NCBI GenBank assembly: GCA_015501585.1 | Contig: JADNRY010000160.1 | Span: 1-64,000 of the forward strand | Direction of reading: 5' to 3' | Length of the DNA stretch: 64,000 nucleotides | DNA from: Rhodocollybia butyracea | Taxonomy: Eukaryota > Basidiomycota > Agaricomycetes > Agaricales > Omphalotaceae | Shown: positions 35,811-47,454 of the stretch, in pieces | Layout of the letters: each line of letters opens with the position of its first letter | Numbering within the stretch: position 1 is the first letter of the stretch | Notes under the pieces: generated by a model | Told to the model about the DNA's origin: nothing | The model's database searches: none | Seen by the model: only the letters and a program-made list of their open reading frames with translations | Position numbers and translations under genes: made by a program

Positions 35811-37683
35811 TGTCTAATCCAGCGGCAGCAGCGGCGGCGGCACTAGCAGCTTTAGATCAATCGATAGTTGCTTTGGGACTCGACATGTAGGTTGTGCTAT
35901 ATTTCTCTGTTATCGTGACTGAAGGAATATATAGATTATCCACCAAAGTAACTTCTAAACTAACTAGTTGGATCTGTCTTCTTACATTACTGTGCACTTT
36001 CAGCGCTATTGGATGGCTATTACTGCGCTGTGGACTTACGAATATGTGTTAACCATTGGAGACGAGGTATGTGTAGCTCAACAATATAACGCTCGAGAAT
36101 TAATGATACATCTTGAAGATGCAATTTGTTTGGACGAGTAGCAAGAATCTTGTGTTTTGGTTATTTATTTTGGTACGCAGAGCGCTGAAACAGTGAGGAT
36201 GAAGGCTGAATGTACAATCATAGAACCGATATTTAGCGCTTATTATTATTATTGTAACAAACGTTGGTAGGTGGTAGATGTATTTTATCGTTCTGAGATT
36301 GGATACTGACCAGGAGTGTTAGCTTATTTTACCCCACTTTTTACTCAAGAGGTACGCTGATCTTCTTTCATTGTCATCCACCTACCTATTGAAACGATTT
36401 CGCCCATCTCAGATGTAAACATCAAAACCTCGATGATCACCAACGATAAACTGATAGGTCCCTTCTCGTAGATGTTATCGTTACGGATTCGTTGAACAAA
36501 TAGAAACTATCTTGATGGCTACTATTGCAGAGACCCTTGTGTTGATAAGGTAAGTTTTATTCCTCGTACTTGATCATCACGTCTGATCATTCGCAGAGTC
36601 TACGCATTGAGTGGACGTAAACGATGGGTTTTGTTCGCTGGTGTCCCCTTCATTCTGGTTCAATGGGGTCTCCTCTTATACCAAGACAGCCAATACGTGA
36701 ATGGGACCAGCAATCTTGCCGTGATTCTTTTCGCCAAGCGGGAACTAGATACCTCCGCCCTTCCTCCTCTTCCGCCCATTGATGCATATCGTTGTACGTG
36801 ATGTGAAATCCTCTGCACTTGGATTATTTTCTCAGCGATAGTTTTTTCTCTTTCGAAGTGTGCATAGCGATACCTAGTTTGTCCATGTATTCTCTATCTC
36901 TCTTTTGCTCCCGTGCCGAATCACTGATAATTCTCCCTACAGAGTTCAGGCTGGTGAAGCTTTCCTCTCCTTATTCATCGTATACGATGGTCTTGCCGTC
37001 GCAGCAATCATCTACTTTGTCACACGAAAGTCCAATGGGTTCCATCCATGCCGATATTGAAGCTTGTCCAGCGCGATGGGCTACTTTATTTCGCTGTCAT
37101 GTTTGCGAGCAATTTTGTGTGGTTAATGATGTCATTATATGCAAGAGTGAGTGGTATGCTGATCTACACACTTCGTCTCTGATAGTTTTACAGACTGGGT
37201 TAGCATTCATGCAGAACCAGTAAGTGATTATGAGGCTCGATTATCAACTAATGGTAGCTAATGACCAATTTGTGCTGTAGACCTGCGATGGTGTGAGTAA
37301 TTCAGGTGAATTACTTTGACGATCGACTGACAATCTACCCTTCTGGCAGGATTTCAAGTATTATGGTCAATCGTGTTACCATCAATCTCAAGAAGGTTTC
37401 TGAGGAGAGAATTGAAAATGTCAGTTGGACAGGTGGACGTCCAACGAAGGGTGTTGGTCCCGTGCTGTCGAATTCCACACCTCAGCATACTAATGTCGAT
37501 GTTGAGCTTGATTCATTTTCCAGTGAAACCCTGAGAGGAGAGTTAAGTACGGAGGTACTGTCTAATTCAATCGGCCTCATTTGTTTATTTATTCTCGCTG
37601 ATTTAATAACTACATACATATGTATGCTGACTGGTCCGTGTAATCCATCCATGAATTGTGGGTTGATTGTGGGTATTTACTAA
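35811..37683 (+). CDS. DUF6533-type seven-helix membrane protein
   Basis: Starts MSNPAAAAAAALAALDQS at 35811, then a conserved-looking ALWTYEYVLTIGDE and MQFVWTSSKNLVFWLF, the usual DUF6533 N-terminal block. It continues through short exons with helices such as NRYLALIIIIVTNV, LVLIRVYALSGRKRW and FILVQWGLLLYQ. Later come QRDGLLYFAVMFASNFVW and the typical C-terminal ISSIMVNRVTINLKK. About nine introns. Near 37020-37035 the frame shifts from YFVTRKS to PSMPILKLVQ with no intron, consistent with one missing base. Stop at 37683 is only 22 bp before the next gene, so the true stop may be earlier through an unseen intron. Family function is unknown. Confidence 0.7.
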
Positions 37684-37705
37684 GCGCCGTCTTTTGTTCT
37701 TCATC

Positions 37706-39350
37706 ATGACGCAGCTGCAGTCGCAACTAAGCTCAGAGCTATGTGCGGGCTCCGATACCCTAAAAGTCCTCGCAGGCAGACTCTTTGATCCACATTCTTT
37801 GAAGTTTATACCCTCACAAACTATAACAACTTCCAAAACATCTGGAATTATCCTCAGCGTCGAAACCACCACCGAAAATGATCTTGACTCTCAACAAATT
37901 GCTTCTGGAGAAACTCTAGATCTAAGGCACTTGTCGATCCTGCCCGGATTTGTGGATGCCCATGTTCATTGTAAGTTTTAGTTTTGTCATCGTCATCATG
38001 CTGCTCACGGGATCCACCTTGAGTTTTTCTACATTCTTACAGCGAGACTTCGTGGAATGACCAGAATACAACCGAGAGTCTAGTTGAAAGGACAATTCGT
38101 GCCACTGTGCACGCCCGGAAGACGTTGATGACCGGATTTACTACTGTGAGGTGGGCTCCAGAATTGGTCTCTCGTGAACATTTGGGTACCCTATTGGAAC
38201 AGAGATCTTGGAACTGAAGGTGCTGAAGATGCAGATATTGCTTTGCGAAAGTGTCTGTCAGGTCCCAATCCATTGATCCCAGGCCCGAGATACTTTTGCG
38301 CAAATAGAGCTATAGTTTGCACTGGGAGCTACGGTAGGGTTATGACTTTCATATCCTGTTACTCTTGCTCATCCGGTGAGCAGGACCCAAAAACACCATT
38401 CATGTGAATCAGGAGGGTACAGAGGGCGTAACTGGAGCAGAAGTTGCTGACGGAGTAGATGGCTGCATACGAGCGACCAGACGCCAGATTGGTGCAGGAG
38501 CTGATTGGATTAAAGTAAGCAAGAGTTCAATAAAACTACCGTTAAACCCATCTGGATTCGTTTTCCTAGATATACGCTAGCAAGTTGTTTCCAGCACTTT
38601 TGTTCTCTCATTTCATTTCGTATAGACTACAGATTCAGATCCCGAATGCAAGATGTCTCACCATACACCGCAGGTGCTTCACTTGCAACATTCAATGCTC
38701 TAGAGATGGAAAACATAATAAATACCGCTCACTCCGTCGGTGTCAAAGTCGCTGCTCATGCTACCGGTGCCGAAACCATCTCCAAGCTCCTCGAGCTAGG
38801 TATCGACTCTATTGAGCATGGCACAGATCTAGTTTCCCACCCCGATTCTCTCCTTCGTCTACTTTCCGCATCTCCAAATACAACCTGGGTTCCTACTCTT
38901 GCAGTGCATTACTTTGCAATGCAACTAGGAGAAGGAAAAGACCCGCGTGCAAACCTTGCCTGGAAAATATCGAGCGATATGTTTAAGCGTGCGATAGGGA
39001 TGGGTATGGAGAATATTGCATGTGGAGGGGATACTGGAGCCTTTTCACACGGAGAGAACGCAATGGAGATGAAGTTGATGGTGCGACTTGGTGCAGATTG
39101 GAGGAAAGTGTTGAAATGGGGTACTTTGGGAGGATGGGAGAGTATAAGGCCGATACATTGGGAAACAAAAAGCTATCATGCTGGGTTAGGTGAGAACGAC
39201 TATCGTTTTGGATGTGTAACACCAGGCTGGGCAGCCGATCTTGTCGGCGTTGCAGGTGAATTCGACAAGGACTTTGAAGGCACTGTGGATGATGTTCAGT
39301 TTGTTATGAAGTCAGGTAGAGTGTATAAATTGAACGGGAGAGAACTTTAG
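37706..39350 (+). CDS. Amidohydrolase (imidazolonepropionase/prolidase-like)
   Basis: A metal-dependent hydrolase of the amidohydrolase superfamily, starting MTQLQSQLSSELCAG at 37706. Metal ligands: the HxH of FVDAHVH, the bridging-Lys position in GADWIKIYA, His in KVAAHATGAE and SIEHGTD, and Asp in ACGGDTGAFSHG. The C-terminus returns to a beta-sandwich (VMKSGRVYKLNGREL). GFTTVRDLGTEGAED is the common signature of the family. The last intron, 38580-38625, uses a GC donor (GCAAGT). Another intron splits just after HVH. All joins are in phase. The substrate could be a dipeptide, imidazolone or related cyclic amide. Confidence 0.9.
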
Positions 39351-39572
39351 CGTGCTTGATGTCTAAACTTACGCAGTTAGTACTGACTTGAAATTGTATT
39401 TTCTGGAGTCTTTATGATCTTGGTGCTTTTAGGACGCTTTCTATTCAGTTGTGTGCAAGATGTGCTTGGTCGTTCTACAGCTGTGACCATTTGATAGACA
39501 GATGTATGGATCTGACGATTCCGCTCACTGGATTAGCTTACCTTGCTCCCTTCTCTTTCTCTATACCATCTA

Positions 39573-40035
39573 GGGCAGCGACATATCGATAATCTAAAAA
39601 TGTAAAGACGTAAGTTAGAATGAGATATGTTTGGTTTGAATAAGGTACTGTTCATCGATAGGTGACATCAGCCCCTGCTTTCCCTCGTTACCTCGAACGT
39701 CCAATTGCCTCCTACACATCTCACACATCCCCCTCATAAAGAGCCATCATGCCCGCCCCTCTTGCCGTCACTGCTCTGTATTCTGGTTCAAGTTCAAGGG
39801 CGGCTGCGCTGTACAGCTCCTTTTTCTCCGAGGACATAAAAAAACTCGTCTAGAGGAATACCGGTCACCAATGACCCCCTGAGCTTGACTCGATAGAACA
39901 GGATAGAACCCGCGCAAGGGCATCAGGATTCAGCACCATCTTCACCTGGCAGTGCATGATCCATGGCAACATCATACCTACTGTCCTATAACAATCCCCG
40001 AAGCGTGCGGTAAAACCTCTGCTGCCACCTCTACT
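39573..40035 (-). pseudogene. Decayed 3' fragment of homoserine acetyltransferase
   Basis: From GGGCAGCGACATA through ACTGCCTCCTAC-type blocks, CCATCATGCCC, GCCGTCACTGCTCTGTAT and CCCGCGCAAGGGCATCAG this follows the 3' flank and 3' part of the gene at 44070-45503 (43970-44680). There are at least two internal deletions, of roughly 70 bp and of almost 200 bp, and many substitutions. The homology includes the non-coding flank, so this was a DNA-level duplication. No open frame survives. Confidence 0.75.
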
Positions 40036-40654
40036 AGCTCATAAGCTGCCTGACAGATATTCTTTTGACTTCGAAGATAATCAGATGATCCAATCAGAAC
40101 CGCGAGATTCTGAAGGAAAGAACGTACTTCAGGCGATCCCGTCAGCCGACTTCAGTCAGCTTGACGTTGGACAGTAAGCATCCCAGTATTGTTTCCTATT
40201 ATTTCTTACCTGTAAGTACTCTACTCAAAAGGCCTCCGAAAAAAAACAAACTCCCTCTTCTATATGTCAACAAGAGTGCACGCATGCAACGATTGTCAAA
40301 CGTCGGGTCAAACGTGATGCAGTAGTAATTATTGCAACAATCATTGCTCTTGACTCGGAGATGGTCAATCATACGGAGCGTGGCAAAGATATAAATTCCT
40401 CACTCCGATTTCCTCAGCAATTCGACACGATCGTGATTCATGACTGGATTAGGGGTCAGGGGGTTTCGCATCCCATTCACTGCAGGAGTTGGAATTCAGA
40501 TTCAATCTGAATTACTGCAGTGGATGTCGTATTAATGAAATCAAGAAAGGGAAAAGACTGGACCTGCGTGTGGTAGATACTGAGCAAGATGTTTCGGCGT
40601 GCGATAGTGACTGGATAAGGATGAGTACGGAGGGGACATCATACCGGAGCATTT

Positions 40655-40800
40655 TCGCAGGGGGAGAATATGATGGAGACGGTGCAGCTGTGTAAAGCCA
40701 GGAAGCTGACATGGCCCGCATTATCGGCGAATTCTTGAGGGTAAAGTTGTGGATAACGTCCGAGTGTATAAAGTGGACAAAAGAGAACTCTGGTAGCTCG
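40655..40800 (+). pseudogene. Possible relic of amidohydrolase 3' end
   Basis: Near 40735-40795 the sequence reads EGKVVDNVRVYKVDKREL-W-stop, close in layout to the amidohydrolase end EGTVDDVQ..SGRVYKLNGREL-stop at 39350. Upstream GGEYDGDGA echoes GEFDKDFEG but stops intervene. Short and diverged; could be chance. Confidence 0.35.
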
Positions 40801-41107
40801 CCGCACTTGACAAATGGTAACCTTATCTATGCAGTTTGTACTGATTGAGAATCACCATCTAAAGTATGTCAAACTTTCTGATGGCGTTTTTTCGATTTTC
40901 TTGATGAGTTTGAGGATGGTAACTATCGTGCAAGATTTCTTTGCATCATACAACTTGAAACCTGTAGGTTTACTGATGGTTTTCCCGGAAGGTGGACTTG
41001 GATAAGCTATATGTTCTCGATGATATGCAGGTCATGTATTGTTTTATCCTTCTCCTGTCCCCGGGCCTGCGAGACTTTCTTCGTTTACATTTTTGCAGGA
41101 CAAACCA

Positions 41108-42881
41108 ATGGCGGTGACAAGTCAACTCATCTTTTCTTTAATTGATTCCCAAATTGTGGTAGTAAGTGATATATTGCTTCTTATATACTATGAAAATCCA
41201 GGAGCCTCATCGTTATCCTGCCTAGTACACTCAAGGTGATAATTTGGTTAGATCAAGTTCAGACCGTGATATGCTCAATGACGGAATCCAGTCGCAATGC
41301 TCACTCTTTTGGTGCAGTCACAAGTAGTATCTTGAGACTGAGAATCATGCTAACAATACGTTACCATACTAGACTTATGACTATATTCTTTCGTTTCGTC
41401 GGGAGGTAAGTGGGTTGAAGTTGAACGACAACTTCTCTGAATATTCACTAACAATCTTACCAGGTTTCTTATATATGGGGTTCAAATTGGGGATCAGTTA
41501 AAGTTCTGTATTTTTTTTTCGCGTTATTCTCCTTTCATCGACACAATACTGGCTATTGAAGGTGAGTGGCCTGAAATGAGATAGTGGAAGTAAACAGGCT
41601 AATAGCGATACAGAAAAATTGAATCCTCACGTTAGCAGTGCGGTATGTGTACTACGGTCAAATTTCCTTGGCTTATGGTCCTGGTAGTCCTGTTATCGTA
41701 CAATAGCTTTCAACACCCGTAAGTCTCCTGCCATCATAGACATAGTCGAGGAGACTGAATTGCCTTCATAAAGTCTTTGCTGGCCTTGGAATAGGCATAT
41801 CTGACTGTGCGAACAACATCATTTCAACCAAGGCGTTTGGTCTTTATACAGCTTTTCAATAGTAATCCTGATCATTCGCACATATGCCTTGTACCAAAGA
41901 TCTCGCAAAGTATTCGCAATCCTTATAATCTCATGGAGTGTAAGCGTTCAATGAAATGGGTACTAACTCAAGCTGGTCTGAAGGCTTCTGTGTAGGCTGT
42001 CTTCGTTGTGAACGTGCTGTCCGCAATAAAATGGAATGACTCAGATACTTTGGCTTTTTCAGGTATAGTCAAGCCATAATCCGAGCCGATGTATGAAAAG
42101 AAACTAAGTGGGCCACAGAGTCGATAACGCTGTCAGGAGGTTCATCTTGCTTTCTCATTGGACAAAATAAGACGGGACTCGTTAGCTACATATCACTCTT
42201 GCTGGGTGAAACGGGTGGGTTCATTATATTTCGCAGCGGAGTGGCCTGCCTGCTTACGATTTACTCTCCAGTGGTAGTGGCCTTAACTTTATGGCAAGGC
42301 TTCCGCGAATCTCATTGTACGTACTCATTCTCGATCCTACTACGAGCAACTACTAATGCGCTCATTAGATTCGAAGCATGGATTCTACGAGGCAACCCAG
42401 AACGTTCTCATAACCTTCCATCGTGATGGTAAGTTTAGACCCTTAGACCCGTTCCCATTTGAGTGTCATCTCTGCCGAATATTCTAGGTGTATTGTTTTA
42501 CATGTGCATATTACGTGAGTTTCGATTCCTTCTCACTCTGGTGGCAATAAGAGCTGAACATCAAATAGCAATAACACTTGGCAATGCCTTGCTCACCGTA
42601 TACGCGCCGGTATGGAGACAGTACACCCCCGTAACTTGCGCACTAACTCCTTCTTTTAGGCACAACTTCAAATACTGGAAACGTACGTGCTGAATTTTTA
42701 TTGAGAGCCGTGTTCCCCGATCCTCATGCCACATATGTGTAGACCTTTGCGTGTTATGCATTCAATATTCTGCTGCAAGTTGATCATCCATGTTCGGGAA
42801 ATAGCAAATCCACCAGATGACGAAACGCAAGACCTTAGTACATTGAATTTTCATAACAGTAGTAGCGAAATGGAAGTTTGA
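41108..42881 (+). CDS. DUF6533-type seven-helix membrane protein
   Basis: A paralogue, in inverted orientation, of the retroelement-split gene at 25857-29109. It starts MAVTSQLIFSLIDSQIVV at 41108. A second exon gives VAMLTLL, splicing to TYDYILSFRRE. Further exons include YGVQIGDQLKFC, TIYSPVVVALTLWQGF, GFYEATQNVLITFHRDG with VLFYMCIL, ITLGNALLTVYAP, and the final RPLRVMHSIFCCKLIIHVRE with an acidic-Ser tail ending SSSEMEV at 42881. Most joins work, but the last two exons do not join cleanly in phase, so the gene may be damaged. Position 41223-41227 (TAGTA) corresponds to the insertion target used in the paralogue. Confidence 0.6.
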
Positions 42882-43311
42882 GAATATGGATCACTGCACA
42901 TGTATAATCTTAGGCTGGTCGGTGCGAAACTGTGCACGCGGTGATTCAAGTTATTCTTAAGCCAAAGTGAACTGGAGGCATGAAAAATCCCGGATGCGGG
43001 CTTTGAACTTCATCGCGTACCCGCTCTAGCTACGTGTCGCGTTCACTAAGGGCAGCTTGGACACATGCTGATATCGAAGGTCGAGAAACAAAAGTGTTTC
43101 ATTTCCTTCCACCTCCTTTAACTCCTCTGACACAAATAACCAACCAACTTACATGATTCTCGTCTTACTCCAGCCATTGCGGAGCATCATACACATTTTC
43201 CAGTAAATACACAACGCTGAGTTCCCGAGGGAACAGGGCGAGAACGAACTCTCTACCAGACCAAGCACTATGAGGGTGTCCGTGCATCAGCGTATAGTGT
43301 ATAGTAACTGT
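42882..43311. other. Intergenic, no gene
   Basis: A tRNA-like pair of boxes at about 42985-43035 was examined and rejected. Nothing else recognisable. Confidence 0.45.
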
Positions 43312-43800
43312 TCAGAAGGAAGCAAGAAGAGAGACGTAAGGAAAAAGGAAAGAAACGAAAAAGGAGAAAAGGAGAAGGAGAATACATGTCTCCTCGTCGT
43401 CACTGTCCTTGGGCATTTCCGGGAGGTCTCCGAGTATATGGTGGGATCGTCCACATAACAAAAGAGGTGTTTCAGGAGTTGGCGTATGGTAAGGAGTTCC
43501 AATGGACCGCACTGATCTTGCGTCGAAATCGATGTCTGGCAATCTGATGGGCTGAACATTGGAAGAGGTAATGGAATACCGTCTCTCCGGGTGGCTGCGG
43601 CAACACGGGCACGTCGGTGAGTCGACACGCTTGAGACTGTGCAGATGCTTTTGAAGCGCTATGTGCCCGGTACGGAGCTGAGTAAGAATGGTGAGAAGTT
43701 TACGAGGAAGAGCTTCCAGTGAGTAGTTGCAACTGGCTTTAGTCATTGGAGCCAGGTCGATTGCTTTAAATCGCGCCTATGCAGTCGCCTTTTGAGGTTT
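43312..43800 (-). mobile_element. LINE (non-LTR) 3' end relic
   Basis: The minus strand reads ARFKAIDLAPMTKASCNYS, then LLTILTQLRTGHIALQKHLH and DSPTCPCCRSHPE. The block LTQLRTGHIALNxxLH followed by a Cys-rich CPxC motif is the usual end of basidiomycete LINE ORF2, after the RNase H domain. The reverse transcriptase and the rest of RNase H are missing and the Cys motif is degraded. The relic sits directly 3' of the homoserine acetyltransferase gene. Confidence 0.65.
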
Positions 43801-44069
43801 GCACTTCTTTCGTACATCGTTGCATCAATGGGATCACGTCTAAACTCCCAGCAATGCCTCTCCGGGATATTATCATGATCTTGAGGATGGTAACCATCGT
43901 CCCCTTGCATCAGCTTGGTCCTTCCGAATCGTTTGACAGTGTGTTGAATGTAGTCTAGTATAATTACATCCAGGGCAGCGACATAGCCTAAGAATCCCAT
44001 CCAAAAAGATGTAAAGATGTAAAAAGCGTGATTTAAACGGAGATATATTTGGTTTTGAAACTTAACTGG

Positions 44070-45503
44070 TTACCAATGCGTAATATCTGCCTCTGCCTCT
44101 CCAAACAAACTCGTCTTGGTGATCTCAAACCCTCCAACTGCCTCCTCCACGTCCCCATCCACATTCCCCTCGTAAAGTCTAGGAAACTCCCTCTTCAAAA
44201 ACTTCATAATATTCTTATTAATCTGCTCAAACTCGAGTAAAAAGCCATCGTGTCCGTCATTGCTCTGTATAACGACCAATTCGGCTTCAGGGATATGCGC
44301 CGCCAGCTCCTTTTGCTCTGAGGGGGTGAAAAGTCCATCCGTAGAGATACTGATCACCAGCGACCCCCTAGGAAGATTCGATAGAACCCGTGCAAGGGCA
44401 TCAGCATCACTTTCGTCCGGAAGTGCACGATCCCGGGCAACATCATGCGTGTCAAGTTTTCTCGTAAGATGGATATAGCAATTCGCGTCAAAGCGTGCGG
44501 TGAATTTGTCGCCTTGGTATCGGAGATACGATTGAGCAGAGAATATCGGATTTGGTTGAGGTGGAGGGGGAGACATGTTTCGATTTCCATCATTATGCAA
44601 ATCCCTTGCGTCGTCTTGAGCGCGAATCTTTGGTGAACATGGCGGCGTGAGGATTCCACCTCCGCTGCCGCCTTTACTAGTTCCAACCTGCGCCTTCCGT
44701 CCAAACCGTCTCTCAAACGAATCCCGTGATCTGTATGTTAACAGCGCACTCATGCGTGCAGCTGCTAACCCGACGCAGGTTGTTCAGTGTAATAACCATC
44801 CAAATACCCTGGGTCGCTATAGATACATTGCCGCTGGGCTTCCCCCCAGCTTATACACCATGCTGAGTGACGTGCAGATGTGGCGAGAGGAATGATATGT
44901 TTGACGTATCCTGGAGAGGTACAGAGAGGCCATTCAAGGACAGCCATTCCGCCCATGGATCCACCGATAACGACAGAGACAGAGGATACACCAAGATGGT
45001 CTAGGACGAGTTTGTGCAGACTTCATGAACGCGATTAGAGTTGTAGAGGCACATATGAACCTACGCATACCGTATATCATCCCGGATAGAAGTCGGGGGA
45101 AAATCAGGCCCATACGGGTTGCCTGTATCAGGATTGAGAGATACCGGAGACGCGGTCCCGTACGGGGACCCGATGACATTTGCACAAAAGATAAAATATC
45201 TTCGGGGATCAAAGGCTTTGCCTGGGCCCATTAACGGTCCCCACCTGTAGACGTAGTAAATCGCTTGATGGTCTACCCACCTGAATCGACTCACCAATCA
45301 GCCACGTCTGCGCTCCCAGTGAACGCATGACATATAATCATTACATTATCCTTTCCCTCGTTCAATGTTCCCCATGTCTTGTACGCAACAGAGACTGAAC
45401 TCAGAGATGCGCCGCATTCCAAGGTGAAGTGCGGAATGGTTAGATAAGACTGCGTTAATAGCTCCCCGAAAGTGCTTGGGGCCGGGTTTCGGTTGGGGTT
45501 CAT
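44070..45503 (-). CDS. MET2: Homoserine O-acetyltransferase
   Basis: Transfers acetyl from acetyl-CoA to homoserine, the committed step of methionine synthesis by the transsulfuration/sulfhydrylation route in fungi. Start MNPNRNPAPSTFGELL at 45503; in-frame ATGs further upstream exist. Alpha/beta-hydrolase landmarks: SVAYKTWGTLN, NVMIICHAFTGS, WGPLMGPGKAFD, the nucleophile elbow GGSMGGM, the catalytic Asp in STDGLF and His in DGHDGFL. Two introns join in phase. At 44769-44771 the frame breaks: PASG is followed by a stop unless one base is added, after which LAAARMSALLTYRSRDSFE follows. That is most likely a missing base in the assembly. A decayed partial copy lies at 39573-40035. Confidence 0.9.
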
Positions 45504-45741
45504 TGGCCTTGAAGCTCGAGAAGTCTCAGCGATTGGAAAAGGCGTGAGGCAGGATTGAGGTTTAATATTCTGGCTTCCTTGGACTGTGAAAAAGTCAAAT
45601 TCTAACGCAACGATGGCGGGAATATGACGAGAGAATTGATTGTCGAGGAAAGTCGAAAGAAAAAAAATTACGATAGGCGCTCCGGCCCGCATGACGAAAT
45701 AACGCGAGAACACGTGCTCATTTCTCCTCTTAACTATCTAA

Positions 45742-46911
45742 ATGCCATCGTTCGAATCATTCTCTGCGTCCGTTGTTGTGGATGGCCAGCCTTTGAACGA
45801 GTATAACGTTGAAACGTCAAGCAAGAATGGATGTACGACAGTTACCTGTTGGATTGCCTCAGAAGCTGGAAAAGTCTGTATACTTAATCCTTTCAATTTG
45901 TATGACGTTCTTATCATCAAAGAGTACAGCAATACAAGGTTCAATGGAAAGACACAAGTGTGCGAGGATACCAAGGGACGTGTCCATGTAGATGGAAACT
46001 ATTGTGGGGGAAAATGTTCTTATAGGAGGCACAAAAATCGTCTCAGAATCAGGGAAGGCTTCAGGACTTCCCAACTTCCCTGCGTCCTTTTGAATTCTCC
46101 CACTTGGATATGACTGGTATTGTTTCAAAGTTTACACTGGTGTTTTCTTAGCTGTTTATATCAGATAACGAGGATATCGGACTAGAGATGCCAGTAACGT
46201 CGGCCAAATTGAACTGCGCATTCATCATTGGAAAAGAGATCCCCCACCACCAAGACGAGACAACCATTCGAAGGATGCCCACTTCCTGCGGAACACACTT
46301 TCAATGAAAAGGCGAAGAAAGGCATTGACCATCAAACTAAGTGGGTATTTGCCGCCATTTGTTATTGATCAAAGCTCCATTATTCTGGTTATTAGGTTCG
46401 GTGAATCAGTGCGGGTACCAACACGAATACTAGCTTTGGCAAAACGATCGGAGAAGCGTTTTTACAGTTCCATTTCCGCTACAGGCCTCTAGGTCTCTGC
46501 TCTTTCTCCCTCTGATTTCTTCCACTCATCTCTTTTTCAGCCGTTCTTCAGGCTAACGGTATCGCTCCTCCACCTCAAACAGCCTCCTCGAGCAGACATT
46601 CTTCCCGTGCCAAGAAACGTCTTCGCGAAGGCTCTACTGAAGATGTGAAACCCGCTATACGCGATACCATTGAAATAGAGTCGGATAATGATGACCCAGA
46701 GAAAGAAATAGAGAGACTACAGGTTTGTCGCGCATCTTATGCTCATCTTCGACCGGAAATCTAACATGTTTGATAGGCCCGCTTGAGCGAGCTCAAGGCC
46801 AAACATGGCGATCGCGCGGATCGTAAGAAGGTCAAGCGTGAGCCAGACGAACACACCGTGAAAGGAGAGGAGGGCTCTGCAATAGGACCTTTGTTCATCG
46901 ACTTGACGTAG
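45742..46911 (+). pseudogene. DUF7918 gene, tandem unit 1, broken
   Basis: The first of three tandem units. Exon 1 reads MPSFESFSASVVVDGQPLNE and TVTCWIASEAGK, the conserved DUF7918 opening. Exon 2 begins QYKVQWKDT but gains a base near 45955, loses the frame, and regains it with a further shift near 46070. Exon 3 has a deletion at about 46190 relative to units 2 and 3. The last exons (HSSRAKKR-type basic stretch, IEIESDNDDPEKE, GPLFIDLT-stop at 46911) are preserved. Several independent lesions make this a true pseudogene. It starts next to the homoserine acetyltransferase promoter. Confidence 0.8.
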
Positions 46912-47339
46912 TGAGTCTCTTGACAATAACAATATCTACTGATAACTCACCGTCAATTTTACCGACACCTCTTTCTGTGCTTTGAGAGAATTTTGGATAG
47001 ATCCGTGCAACAATAATTCGAAATCGTCTTCATGAATAGTTCTTACTATGTTCATTAATACTTCAGTAAATACTTGGTCTGCATAATTAACTCTGCATAT
47101 ATGTGTCAATTCAATTGTTGGTGCTAATTCTCGCCTCTTGACGGACGCTGAAGCACTGGTACTGAAGCTTGAAGTCCCATCCATATTCGTCCGAGCGAGC
47201 AAATCAAGACAGTTTCGGCAAAAAAAAAAAGCACAGCAAAACTCTCAACCTTTCAGAAGCGGTATGTTAGTAATCCCCAGCACTTGAAAACCCAAAAGAG
47301 TTTAACTGAAGGAACAATTTCTTTCTCGTGTGTTGCGAT

Positions 47340-47365
47340 AAATCGCCAAAAGTCACATCACATGG
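47340..47365 (+). promoter_or_regulatory. Shared upstream motif, DUF7918 unit 2
   Basis: AAATCGCCAAAAGTCAC and ATCACATGG lie about 90 bp before ATG 47455. The same block is at 49069-49095 before unit 3 and, alone, at 52122-52146. Confidence 0.45.
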
Positions 47366-47454
47366 CCGGTGATCAGAGACGCTTTCCGGCATTGACCGGC
47401 TATAGGCAGTGCCGGAAAGCGGCAACGTTTTTACCGTCAGCACATGACTCCAAA

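Noticed and set aside
42985..43035. tRNA-like A-box (TAGCTAGAGCGGG) and B-box (GTTCAAAGCCC) on the minus strand
   Set aside because: The boxes are only about 25 nt apart and no acceptor or T-arm pairing can be formed; at best a truncated relic.
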